10,043 bases of DNA, from positions 1 to 10,043 of the forward strand of contig CAYMRB010000378.1 of NCBI GenBank assembly GCA_964392615.1, read 5' to 3'. Shown one piece after another: positions 1-5,571 of the stretch. How positions within the stretch are numbered: the stretch's first letter is position 1; each line of letters opens with the position of its first letter. Source of the stretch: CAYMRB01 sp964392615 (lineage in GTDB: Bacteria; Planctomycetota; UBA8108). The notes beneath the pieces are model-generated. The model saw only the letters and a list, made by a program, of their open reading frames with translations. It had not been told where the DNA came from and did not search any database. Made by a program: the position numbers and the translations under genes.

Positions 1-692
1 AACGCTTCGCCGGTCGTGTAGAGCGTGCGCAGGATGGTCGAGCGGAGGAGCTGTCGCGCGACGCCCAGCAGGAGGTGGGTCTTGCCGACGCCCGACGGGC
101 CGTACAGGCAGAAGGGGTTGTACGTCTTCCCAGGGAACTCGGCGACCGCGGTAGCGGCCGCGAACGCGACGCGGGAACCGACGCCGACCACGAAGCTCTC
201 GAGCGCGAGCTCACGGTTGAGCGGTGAGCCGCCCGAGGGGTTGCGCAGCTCGGCGGGCTCGTCGACGGTTCCGTTCAGCTCGACGCTGTCGAGCGACACA
301 GGCTGCTGCTTCGCGCTGCGCTCGGACTCGCGGCGCCCTGTCTCGTCGGGAGCGTCGAGCGGCTCATCGTGCGCAGAGGCGCCGGACGAAGCACCGGCTG
401 AGGCGGATGGGTCTGCCGATTCGACTTCGAACTCGACGGTTGCCGCGCCGCCGAGGATCTCGGTGGCGACCTCGCGGACCGCGCCGCCGAACTCCTTGCG
501 GATCCACTTGCACCGGAAGTGGTTCTGCGTGGTCAGGACGAACGTCGAGGGGGGCCTGTGCTCGCAGGGCGTCTGGCGGAACCAGATCTCGAAGTCGGTC
601 GGAGGGACTCGAGCTGCGAGTTTCTCGAGGAAAACGTCCACGAGAGAGCCACGATCACGCGACTCTGAATCGGAGTCGGACCGACGGGACAT
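1..692 (-). CDS. dnaA: Chromosomal replication initiator protein DnaA, N-terminal part (cut by window edge)
   Basis: DnaA is the AAA+ ATPase that binds DnaA boxes and opens the replication origin. Reading the minus strand from the ATG at 692, 230 codons are visible before the window ends. Residues about 16-90 resemble DnaA domain I, with conserved aromatic positions around FEIWFRQ (34-40) and FRCKWIRKEF (59-68). Residues about 91-155 are an acidic, Ser/Ala-rich linker typical of domain II. Domain III opens with the family signature FVVGVGSRVAFAAA (167-180) and YNPFCLYG (191-198), then the Walker A motif GPSGVGKTHLL (198-208). DnaA more often has GLGKT; the Val for Leu is conservative. Domain IV and the rest of the ATPase lie outside. 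A GGTGG six bases before the ATG could serve as a weak ribosome site. The identity is firm. Whether this is the only DnaA in the genome cannot be seen. Confidence 0.95.
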   Translation of the reverse strand, partial: MSRRSDSDSESRDRGSLVDVFLEKLAARVPPTDFEIWFRQTPCEHRPPSTFVLTTQNHFRCKWIRKEFGGAVREVATEILGGAATVEFEVESADPSASAGASSGASAHDEPLDAPDETGRRESERSAKQQPVSLDSVELNGTVDEPAELRNPSGGSPLNRELALESFVVGVGSRVAFAAATAVAEFPGKTYNPFCLYGPSGVGKTHLLLGVARQLLRSTILRTLYTTGEA

Positions 693-706
693 CACCAACC
701 ACCGGT

Positions 707-712
707 GTTATA
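707..712 (-). promoter_or_regulatory. Possible -10 element for dnaA
   Basis: On the minus strand TATAAC lies 14 bases upstream of the dnaA ATG and matches the -10 consensus in five of six bases. No recognisable -35 hexamer occurs at 16-18 bases. A perfect 8-bp palindrome, CACCGGTG at 700-707, abuts it. If used, the mRNA would start only a few bases before the start codon. This is a weak call. Confidence 0.25.
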
Positions 713-884
713 CGAGGTCGAAGCGGGGCGTCGCCGAATCGAAGCTGTGGGAACTCGTTGCTGGCGAGGAGCGCCCGGCCGTCCAACGACGGCGGCGGAT
801 CGTAGCACTCGCTCGTGAGACCGTCAAACCAAAACGACCGCCGTGCGCCGGTCCTCCACGTGTCCGAACGCGCGTTGTCGCTCC

Positions 885-912
885 TTGCAAAGGGAGTCGA
901 TTCAGCTACAAT
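885..912 (+). promoter_or_regulatory. Sigma70-type promoter for tRNA-Ser
   Basis: TTGCAA (885-890) and TACAAT (907-912) are separated by 16 bases; each hexamer matches its consensus at five of six positions. The expected start is near 919, giving a leader of about 60 bases before the tRNA at 982. No open reading frame of interest lies between them, so the promoter is assigned to the tRNA. Confidence 0.6.
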
Positions 913-924
913 CCCGGGCAACTT

Positions 925-940
925 GAGCACCGCGGTGCTC
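925..940 (+). repeat. 16-bp perfect palindrome in the tRNA-Ser leader
   Basis: GAGCACCGCGGTGCTC is identical to its reverse complement. It sits directly downstream of the predicted transcription start of the tRNA-Ser unit. It could be an operator for a dimeric repressor, or fold as a short hairpin in the leader that helps RNase processing. The sequence does not show which. Confidence 0.5.
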
Positions 941-981
941 GCGGCCGACAAGGCTGTTCGACCGAGCCTCCGATCAGAAGC

Positions 982-1074
982 GGAGAGGTGGCTGAGTGGT
1001 CGAAAGCGGCAGATTGCTAATCTGTTGTACCTAATTTTCAGGTACCCGGGGTTCAAATCCCCGCCTCTCCGCCA
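982..1074 (+). tRNA. tRNA-Ser (anticodon GCT)
   Basis: The acceptor stem GGAGAGG (982-988) pairs with CCTCTCC (1064-1070), followed by discriminator G and an encoded CCA (1072-1074). The D arm carries GGCTGAGTGGTCGAAAGC. The anticodon loop TTGCTAA puts anticodon GCT at 1016-1018, which reads AGC and AGT serine codons. A long variable arm (GTACC...GGTAC) marks it as a class II tRNA, as expected for Ser. The T arm has the standard loop TTCAAAT within CGGGG/CCCCG. Length is 93 nt. No poly-T terminator follows. An extended hairpin at 1090-1132 may end the transcript. Confidence 0.97.
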
Positions 1075-1089
1075 CACTCCCGACCTCGC

Positions 1090-1132
1090 GCATCGCTCTC
1101 CTGCGTCGGCTACGCCGGCGGCAGTGCGATGC
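1090..1132. other. Extended hairpin spanning the fabZ stop codon
   Basis: GCATCGC (1090-1096) pairs with GCGATGC (1126-1132). Inside it, CTGC (1101-1104) pairs with GCAG (1121-1124), and CGGC (1107-1110) pairs with GCCG (1114-1117) around the loop TAC. It covers the convergent junction between tRNA-Ser and fabZ and includes the last codons of fabZ. It could act as a terminator in both directions, but it lacks a T-run on either side. Confidence 0.35.
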
Positions 1133-1592
1133 CGAGGACCGACGCCTCGAACGCGAGCTTCCCGTCGAGGAGTCCTTGCACCTGGAACAGCGAACGGCGC
1201 ATGGAGACCGTCTCGGGTCGCGCGAGCAGCACGAGTCGGTCACCGACCGTCACCAAACGGCGGAAACGCACGCGGTCGGCACCGCCGAAGCCCATGATCG
1301 AGTCGGTGTCGAGAACCTGGTTCGTGTAGAACGAGCAGAGCTGCGCGGCAGCCTCGAGCATCAGCACGCCCGGGAAGATCGGCCGGTTCGGCATGTGCCC
1401 GCGCGTCCAGAACTCTTCGGCGCTGAGGTCTCGAACGGCGACTACGATCTCCTCGTCGGGTCGTAACGCTGCGATATGGCTGAGCTGGGAGAACTCGTAG
1501 CGCTGCGGATTGACCGCGTCGATCTGGTCGCGACCGAACTCGACATGGTCGAGGTCGAGGCCGGAGATATCGTAGAGGATCTTCTGGGGCAT
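1110..1592 (-). CDS. fabZ: FabZ/FabA-like 3-hydroxyacyl-[acyl-carrier-protein] dehydratase
   Basis: The product (160 aa, usual FabZ size) is a hot-dog-fold enzyme. FabZ dehydrates 3-hydroxyacyl-ACP to trans-2-enoyl-ACP in cytoplasmic type II fatty acid synthesis. The active-site stretch GHMPNRPIFPGVLMLE (residues 65-80) supplies the catalytic His66 and Glu80 with the diagnostic PGVL between them. AAAQL follows, as in the family. The strand and helix pattern continues with FGGADRVRFRRLVTVGDRL (102-120), the usual substrate-tunnel segment. The start is the ATG at 1592; a longer reading frame in the same phase runs far upstream but only as antisense of the neighbouring gene. No clear Shine-Dalgarno site precedes the ATG. 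The N-terminal MPQKILYDISGLDLDH resembles dehydratases I recall from Planctomycetota. The gene is convergent with tRNA-Ser and divergent from the STAS gene. A related polyketide or fatty-acid pathway dehydratase is possible, so fabZ is by family. Confidence 0.88.
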   Translation of the reverse strand: MPQKILYDISGLDLDHVEFGRDQIDAVNPQRYEFSQLSHIAALRPDEEIVVAVRDLSAEEFWTRGHMPNRPIFPGVLMLEAAAQLCSFYTNQVLDTDSIMGFGGADRVRFRRLVTVGDRLVLLARPETVSMRRSLFQVQGLLDGKLAFEASVLGIALPPA

Positions 1593-1638
1593 GGAGAAGC
1601 GGCCAAGTCTGGCGTGTTTCGGCGTAATCGACTCGAGT

Positions 1639-1659
1639 TTGCGGCGGGATGCGCCGCAA
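1639..1659. repeat. 8-bp inverted repeat upstream of fabZ
   Basis: TTGCGGCG (1639-1646) and CGCCGCAA (1652-1659) are perfect inverted copies around the 5-base spacer GGATG. The repeat ends 47 bases before the fabZ start on the minus strand. It fits a dimeric-repressor operator or a leader hairpin of the fabZ mRNA. No conclusive fabZ promoter is visible nearby. Confidence 0.45.
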
Positions 1660-1765
1660 CGACAGTTCCACCCGTCAACCGCGTGATTCTCGCCGCCGCG
1701 GCCATCGCTTGCAAGAGGTCGGTCAGGCGCGGCTTGCGCGACGACACCGGCACGACTGCCTTGAA

Positions 1766-1794
1766 TTGAGTTTCCCCACGGGCAGGCATACAAT
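1766..1794 (+). promoter_or_regulatory. Sigma70-type promoter for the STAS-ATPase/pyrE operon
   Basis: TTGAGT (1766-1771) and TACAAT (1789-1794) are separated by the ideal 17 bases, with four of six and five of six consensus matches. The predicted start near 1801 gives a 5' leader of about 60 bases before the ATG at 1863. It is the only good promoter in the divergent gap, so both genes of the operon probably depend on it. Confidence 0.6.
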
Positions 1795-1862
1795 CGGCAG
1801 CGTCGGGGGTCTCTCTTCAATCCTACAACGAGCGGCGGCTCTCGACGCGGCACGTGACACCC

Positions 1863-3191
1863 ATGACCCAGCTCACCTACCAGATCCGCACCCACGTTCT
1901 CGAGGGAACGAACGGCACCGGCGACGATGTGACGATCGTGGAACTCGTCCTCCAGGGGTTCATCGACGCGGCCAACTTCAGGACATTCGAGAAGGCTCTC
2001 GACGAAGCCGCGGCCGAGGACAAGAAGTCGTTGGTCGTCGATTTCGCCCGGGTGAGCTACATCAACAGTACGGGAATCAGCGCGCTGATTCGCCACTTCG
2101 AGCGTTATCGAGAGCGCGGCGGCGTGCTGTGTCTCGTCTCGGTCTCGAAACCGGTCGGGCTGTCGATGCACCTCCTCGGCGTGACGAGCCTGATCTCGTT
2201 CGCGAAGGACGTCGCCGCCGGGCGAGCGTATGTCACCGACTTCCTGAGAAACCCTCGACGCGTCAGCGCCGCCCCACCGGTCGTTCCTGAGGTCGCTCCG
2301 AGCTCATCGCACACGGCCGTCGGTGAACACGACAAGCCCGCGGCTGCGGCGGCGGAGACGCGCGTCGCTCAGGGACGCGTGCTCGTCATCTCGCCGGTGA
2401 AGAGCCGCTTCACCAGCGTCCTCGGTCGGCGGTACAAGAGACGCGCAGCGGTGTACCACCTCGTCCACGACGTTCACGAGGCGTTCCGTCAGTTCGACTC
2501 GATCAATCCCGACCTCGTCGTCGTCGACGATCGCTGCGACCCGGACGGCGAGTTCGTCAGTCGTACCAAGGTGCAGAAGGAGCGCAGTCTGACGTCCGTC
2601 ATCAAGATCTACGGACGCGAGACCGACGTGCAGGGCAGCGTCGCCTTCAAGATCTGGGAGAACGACTACCTCATCGATCCGTTCCCGATGTTGGAGTTCT
2701 TCTCGCTCGTCGAAGGCGAGCTCCGCAGGGTGCCGCGCGATCGATCCGTCTTCAACCAGCAGGTGCACTTCGAGTTCCGCACGACGGACGAAAACGTCCA
2801 GAAGGCCTATAAGCTCGCCGATCTCGTCATCCGTTCCGGGGTGAACGACGAGGAGGAGATCACCGCACTGTACGCCGCGGTCAAGGAAGGCATCGACAAC
2901 GCGGTCGTGCACGGGAACGGACGCGACGAGAAGAAGACGGTCGACATCAACTTCCTCGTCGATCATTCAAAAGTGACGGTCATCGTCGAAGACCAGGGCG
3001 CGGGATTCGACTACGAGTACTATCTTTCGCGGCTCCACCGGGACGACGCCTTCGAGGAGGCGAAGCGCCGCATCGTGCAGGAGAACATGCGCGGTGGCCT
3101 CGGCATTCTGCTCATGTCCAGGTGTACGGACCGCCTCCAGTACTCGGGCCCGGGAAATACGTTGCGCCTCGAGAAGAACCTGCATTCATGA
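1863..3191 (+). CDS. STAS domain - receiver-like domain - GHKL ATPase fusion protein (anti-sigma regulator family)
   Basis: The product is 442 aa and predicted cytoplasmic. Residues about 4-125 form a STAS domain like anti-sigma antagonists SpoIIAA/RsbV, with the phosphorylation-site motif YINSTGISALI holding Ser69-Thr70-Gly71. A Pro/Ala-rich linker (about 126-168) follows. Residues about 171-287 look like a response-regulator receiver fold: PDLVVVDD has the acceptor-like Asp222, but the start strand lacks the acidic pair (VISPVKS) and the usual Lys-Pro is Asp-Pro (DYLIDP), so it is probably degenerate. Residues about 300-442 are a GHKL ATPase of the RsbW/SpoIIAB type: N box EGIDNAVVHGN (342-352), G1 box EDQGAGFD, G2 box RGGLGI. 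Antagonist and kinase are thus in one chain. A GTG at 1854 is an alternative start adding three residues; neither has a good ribosome site. The stop codon overlaps the pyrE ATG. Role inferred: partner-switching control of a sigma factor or other target; the target is not visible. Confidence 0.85.
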   Translation: MTQLTYQIRTHVLEGTNGTGDDVTIVELVLQGFIDAANFRTFEKALDEAAAEDKKSLVVDFARVSYINSTGISALIRHFERYRERGGVLCLVSVSKPVGLSMHLLGVTSLISFAKDVAAGRAYVTDFLRNPRRVSAAPPVVPEVAPSSSHTAVGEHDKPAAAAAETRVAQGRVLVISPVKSRFTSVLGRRYKRRAAVYHLVHDVHEAFRQFDSINPDLVVVDDRCDPDGEFVSRTKVQKERSLTSVIKIYGRETDVQGSVAFKIWENDYLIDPFPMLEFFSLVEGELRRVPRDRSVFNQQVHFEFRTTDENVQKAYKLADLVIRSGVNDEEEITALYAAVKEGIDNAVVHGNGRDEKKTVDINFLVDHSKVTVIVEDQGAGFDYEYYLSRLHRDDAFEEAKRRIVQENMRGGLGILLMSRCTDRLQYSGPGNTLRLEKNLHS

Positions 3192-3748
3192 CGTCACCAT
3201 CACCCGCGACGCGAGAGCGTCTTCACGAGCTCCTGGCCGCGTGTGTCCAGACCGGCGAAATCACGCTGAGCTCCGGGAAGGTCACGGACTTCTACTTCGA
3301 CGGTCGACTGGTGTCGTTGAGCCCCGAAGGCTCCGTGCTCATCGCCGAGATGATGCTCGACGAGCTCGCGAGTCGGGGCGTCGGAGCCGTGGGCGGGCTG
3401 ACCTCGGGCGCTGATCCGATCACTTCGTCGATCGGTGTGATCGCGTGGCAGCGCGACGTGTCGATGCGGCTCTTCTACGTCCGCAAGGAGGCGAAGGGCC
3501 ACGGCATGCAGAAGCGGCTCGAGGGGCCGGTGCTGCCCGGTGACGGCTCGGTCCGGATCGCTCTCGTCGACGACGTGCTGACGACCGGGGGCTCGCTCAT
3601 CAAGGCGCGCGATGCCATCCTCGCAGAGGTCGGCGTCGCTCCGACGCTGGCCTGCGTCATCGTCGACCGCGAGGAAGGCGGAGTCGAGCGGCTGGCGGAG
3701 GCGGGCATCGAGGCGATCTCGCTCTTCCGCAAGCGGGATTTCTTCTGA
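3188..3748 (+). CDS. pyrE: Orotate phosphoribosyltransferase
   Basis: PyrE joins orotate to PRPP to make orotidine 5'-monophosphate, the fifth step of de novo pyrimidine synthesis, in the cytoplasm. The 186-aa product has LSSGKVTDFYFDGR (28-40), the orotate-site segment. The PRPP loop region GLTSGADPI is at 70-78. The flexible catalytic loop RKEAKGHGMQKRLEG (99-113) includes Lys100, Lys103 and His105. The type I phosphoribosyltransferase PRPP-binding motif IALVDDVLTTGGSL is at 124-137. Length is close to the bacterial norm. The ATG at 3188 overlaps the upstream TGA as ATGA, and no independent ribosome site is evident, so translation is probably coupled to the STAS-ATPase gene. The reading frame continues upstream to 3122, but that part lies inside the previous gene and lacks PyrE similarity. 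No pyrimidine-responsive attenuator is visible, and no other pyr gene is in the window. Confidence 0.95.
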   Translation: MTSPSPATRERLHELLAACVQTGEITLSSGKVTDFYFDGRLVSLSPEGSVLIAEMMLDELASRGVGAVGGLTSGADPITSSIGVIAWQRDVSMRLFYVRKEAKGHGMQKRLEGPVLPGDGSVRIALVDDVLTTGGSLIKARDAILAEVGVAPTLACVIVDREEGGVERLAEAGIEAISLFRKRDFF

Positions 3749-3764
3749 GCCTGGTGCCCCGGGC

Positions 3765-3782
3765 TCGATCGAGCTCGATCGA
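3765..3782. repeat. 18-bp perfect palindrome after pyrE
   Basis: TCGATCGAGCTCGATCGA equals its reverse complement and contains TCGATCGA twice. It starts 16 bases after the pyrE stop. In RNA it could fold as a hairpin ending the operon transcript, although no U-tract follows; as DNA it could be a protein-binding site upstream of the tRNA-Gly promoter. Confidence 0.5.
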
Positions 3783-3803
3783 CGGAGAACCCGAAACCGG
3801 AGC

Positions 3804-3832
3804 TTGACCTGAGCGGTCGTTACGCCAATAAT
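3804..3832 (+). promoter_or_regulatory. Sigma70-type promoter for tRNA-Gly
   Basis: TTGACC (3804-3809) and AATAAT (3827-3832) each match consensus at five of six bases with the ideal 17-base spacer. The predicted start is near 3839, about 30 bases before the tRNA. It is among the strongest promoters in the window, as expected for a stable RNA gene. Confidence 0.7.
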
Positions 3833-3868
3833 CGCGACTTCCGACGAGACTCCTGACACCGACAATAA

Positions 3869-3943
3869 GCGGGTGTAGCTCAGGGGTAGAGCACTGCGTT
3901 GCCAACGCAGTTGTCGTGAGTTCAAATCTCATCACCCGCTCCA
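3869..3943 (+). tRNA. tRNA-Gly (anticodon GCC)
   Basis: Acceptor GCGGGTG (3869-3875) pairs with CACCCGC (3933-3939), followed by T and an encoded CCA (3941-3943). The D arm is AGCTCAGGGGTAGAGC. The anticodon arm CTGCG-TTGCCAA-CGCAG places GCC at 3901-3903, reading GGC and GGT glycine codons. The T arm GTGAG-TTCAAAT-CTCAT is standard. Length is 75 nt. It has its own promoter and an intrinsic terminator 11 bases downstream, so it is a single-gene unit. Confidence 0.97.
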
Positions 3944-3954
3944 ATACAATCCTT

Positions 3955-3996
3955 ACCGGCGACTCGGGTTACGAGACTCGAGTCGCCGGTTTTTTT
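3955..3996 (+). terminator. Intrinsic terminator of tRNA-Gly
   Basis: ACCGGCGACTCG (3955-3966) pairs perfectly over 12 bp with CGAGTCGCCGGT (3979-3990) around a 12-base loop, and a run of seven T follows (3990-3996). This is a classic Rho-independent terminator and separates the tRNA unit from the patatin gene. Confidence 0.93.
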
Positions 3997-4031
3997 GGTC
4001 CTCGGCGCTCGACGGACTCCGGCTGCGAGCG

Positions 4032-4832
4032 ATGCATCACCGACCATCCAGCGAATCCGACGGATCGAGTGCGTCGGACCGACCTCGCAGGCTGCGAGAC
4101 TGGCTCGCCGAGGGGCCCTTCGCGCTGAGCCTGTCGGCCGGCTTCTTCGGATTCTTCGCGCACTGCGGGGTGCTGACCGCGCTGCTGGAGGCGGGCCTCG
4201 TCCCCGTTCGAGCGAGCGGTGCGAGCTCCGGCTCGCTCGTCGCCGGGTTCTGGGGCGCCGGCGTGGATGCCGACGCGATGCTGCGCGAGCTGCAGCAGAT
4301 CGAGCGGCGCGACTTCTGGGATCCGTTCCCCGGTCCCGGTCTCCTGCGGGGCCGTCGGCTGCGCAGGCGGCTCGAGGCGAAGCTACCCGTGCGAACGTTC
4401 GAGGCGTGCCGCGTCCCGATCGCGATCTCGACGTACGACGTGCTCGCGCGACGCACGCGGGTCATCGAGTCGGGCGACCTCGCGCGGGCGATTCACGCCT
4501 CCTGCGCGGTTCCGTTCCTGTTCTGGCCGGTCGGAATCGACGGCCGGCCGCACCTCGACGGCGGCGTGCGCGACCGCGATGGCGTCGCGGGGATTCCGGT
4601 GGGCATGCGCGTGTTCCACCACCACCTGCGATCCCGCTCGGCGCGCCGCGATCGCGAGGCGCTCGAACGGCCGCTGCGCGAGGGGATGGTGTCGTTGATC
4701 ATCGACGACCTGCCCCGCTGTGGCCCGTCCCGCCTCGATCGCGGGCCGACGGCGTACGAAGCAGCGCTCGGCGCGACACGCCGGGCGCTCGACGCAGCCG
4801 TCGGAGCGGGGCGCATCCACGAGCGCGCGTGA
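4032..4832 (+). CDS. Patatin-like phospholipase family protein
   Basis: Patatin-like enzymes hydrolyse acyl esters of lipids with a Ser-Asp dyad. The 266-aa product has the nucleophile elbow GASSG (63-67) with Ser65. The catalytic Asp motif is DGG (Asp176) in RPHLDGGVRDRDG. The region that normally forms the glycine-rich oxyanion hole (GGGxRG) reads SLSAGFFGFFAHCGVL (33-48), which keeps a Gly-rich turn and the following GVL but not the Gly-Gly-Gly-x-Arg signature. ASCAVPFLFWPV (156-167) matches the patatin stretch before DGG. No signal peptide is seen; the first 25 residues are polar and Ser/Arg-rich. The ATG at 4032 has no Shine-Dalgarno site and no clear promoter in the 35 bases after the tRNA-Gly terminator, so the true start could be further in. 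It converges on the DUF4388 gene. The substrate is unknown. Confidence 0.87.
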   Translation: MHHRPSSESDGSSASDRPRRLRDWLAEGPFALSLSAGFFGFFAHCGVLTALLEAGLVPVRASGASSGSLVAGFWGAGVDADAMLRELQQIERRDFWDPFPGPGLLRGRRLRRRLEAKLPVRTFEACRVPIAISTYDVLARRTRVIESGDLARAIHASCAVPFLFWPVGIDGRPHLDGGVRDRDGVAGIPVGMRVFHHHLRSRSARRDREALERPLREGMVSLIIDDLPRCGPSRLDRGPTAYEAALGATRRALDAAVGAGRIHERA

Positions 4833-4833
4833 G

Positions 4834-4850
4834 GCGGGATCGATACCCGC
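4834..4850. terminator. Possible hairpin between convergent genes
   Basis: GCGGG (4834-4838) and CCCGC (4846-4850) form a short GC stem with a 7-base loop in the 32-base gap between the patatin and DUF4388 stop codons. It could help end both transcripts, but there is no T-run and the stem is short. Confidence 0.25.
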
Positions 4851-4864
4851 GTGGGACCGGGCGT

Positions 4865-5401
4865 CTACGGCAGGAATTCCAGCAGCTCTTCCTGCAGCTC
4901 GTCGTCCAGCTCTTCGTACTGCGTCTCGTCGGCATTCGCCGCGGCCTGAAGGAGCAGGTGTTCGACCTTGAGGCCCTCCCGCAGGACCGTGACGCGGGCG
5001 TCGAGGTCGGCGGGCCGGAACGAGAAGTTGCCATACTCCCACGTCACGAGCTCGCCGAACACGTGTTTGATGTGGTCGACGGTCTCGCACTCGATGACTT
5101 CGACGGGCACGTCGGTCATGCGCTCGAGGATCGTGGCCAGGTGCTCGTGGTAGTGCTGCGACCGCTGCTCGGCGAGCGCGTCCTTGACCTGCTTCTCGGT
5201 GACGATCTCGCGTGCGATCAAGGATTCGCCAAGACGACCGCCTCGGCTCGCCACGGCGTGAACGAGACGCCCCTGACGGAAGACGAGTCGGATCGACTCC
5301 TGATCTCGCGCGAGTGTTCCGACGCCCGTCAGCCTGCTCATGCTGATCATCTGCAACACGTCCGGAAGGGCGACCCCTTCCAGGCTGAAGTTCATGGCCA
5401 C
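4865..5401 (-). CDS. DUF4388 (PATAN-type) domain protein
   Basis: The N-terminal stretch FSLEGVALPDVLQMISMSRL, followed by TGVGTL, and then IRLVFRQGRLVHA, fits the DUF4388/PATAN domain. This domain is found in many bacterial signalling proteins, often fused to receiver domains; its biochemical role is poorly defined. The middle region GESLIAREIVTEKQVKDAL resembles the helical segment that follows in these proteins. WEYGNFSFRPAD is the usual late motif. The C-terminus is strongly acidic (EELDDELQEELLE). The protein is cytoplasmic, with no membrane segment. I chose the GTG at 5401 because AGGAG lies 9 bases upstream; the ATG at 5395 and a TTG at 5452 are alternatives, giving 177 or 195 residues rather than 178. 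No receiver or kinase domain is attached, so a partner protein is expected. The function is not known. Confidence 0.8.
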   Translation of the reverse strand: MAMNFSLEGVALPDVLQMISMSRLTGVGTLARDQESIRLVFRQGRLVHAVASRGGRLGESLIAREIVTEKQVKDALAEQRSQHYHEHLATILERMTDVPVEVIECETVDHIKHVFGELVTWEYGNFSFRPADLDARVTVLREGLKVEHLLLQAAANADETQYEELDDELQEELLEFLP

Positions 5402-5410
5402 GTTGCTCTT

Positions 5411-5415
5411 CTCCT
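5411..5415 (-). promoter_or_regulatory. Ribosome binding site deciding the DUF4388 start
   Basis: On the minus strand AGGAG sits 9 bases before a GTG (5401) and 15 bases before an ATG (5395). The spacing favours the GTG and argues against the upstream TTG at 5452, which would place this site inside the coding region. Confidence 0.5.
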
Positions 5416-5535
5416 GTGCGACTTGTCCGATATCCGCTGTATCGACTGCCAAGAGGGCGAGCAGTGAGCAAGATCACATCGTGACGGGTCGACCGATAAG
5501 GGGTCGTCGACGCGTCTCTGCGACGGCGCATGCCC

Positions 5536-5564
5536 TTGGCACGCGGCTCTGCGGCGCGCACAAT
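5536..5564 (+). promoter_or_regulatory. Promoter for the HEAT-repeat gene, predicting a leaderless mRNA
   Basis: TTGGCA (5536-5541, five of six matches) and CACAAT (5559-5564, four of six) are separated by 17 bases. The start expected about seven bases after the -10 falls at the ATG at 5572. This would give a leaderless transcript and excludes the upstream in-frame ATG at 5530, which precedes the promoter. Confidence 0.5.
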
Positions 5565-5571
5565 CGAACGT

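Noticed and set aside
746..754. TGTGGGAAC as a DnaA box
   Set aside because: It matches the reverse consensus TGTGGATAA at only six of nine bases and stands alone.
25..1020. A 331-codon plus-strand frame
   Set aside because: It is antisense to dnaA over its first two thirds, runs across the tRNA promoter and shows no family similarity.
655..1077. A 140-codon minus-strand frame overlapping the tRNA-Ser gene
   Set aside because: Its first codons are antisense to the tRNA (the WRRGGDLNPG-type peptide is a typical false product of a tRNA T arm).
3995..5467. A 490-codon plus-strand frame
   Set aside because: It overlaps the patatin gene in another frame and then runs antisense to the DUF4388 gene; its composition is Arg/Ala-rich with no motif.
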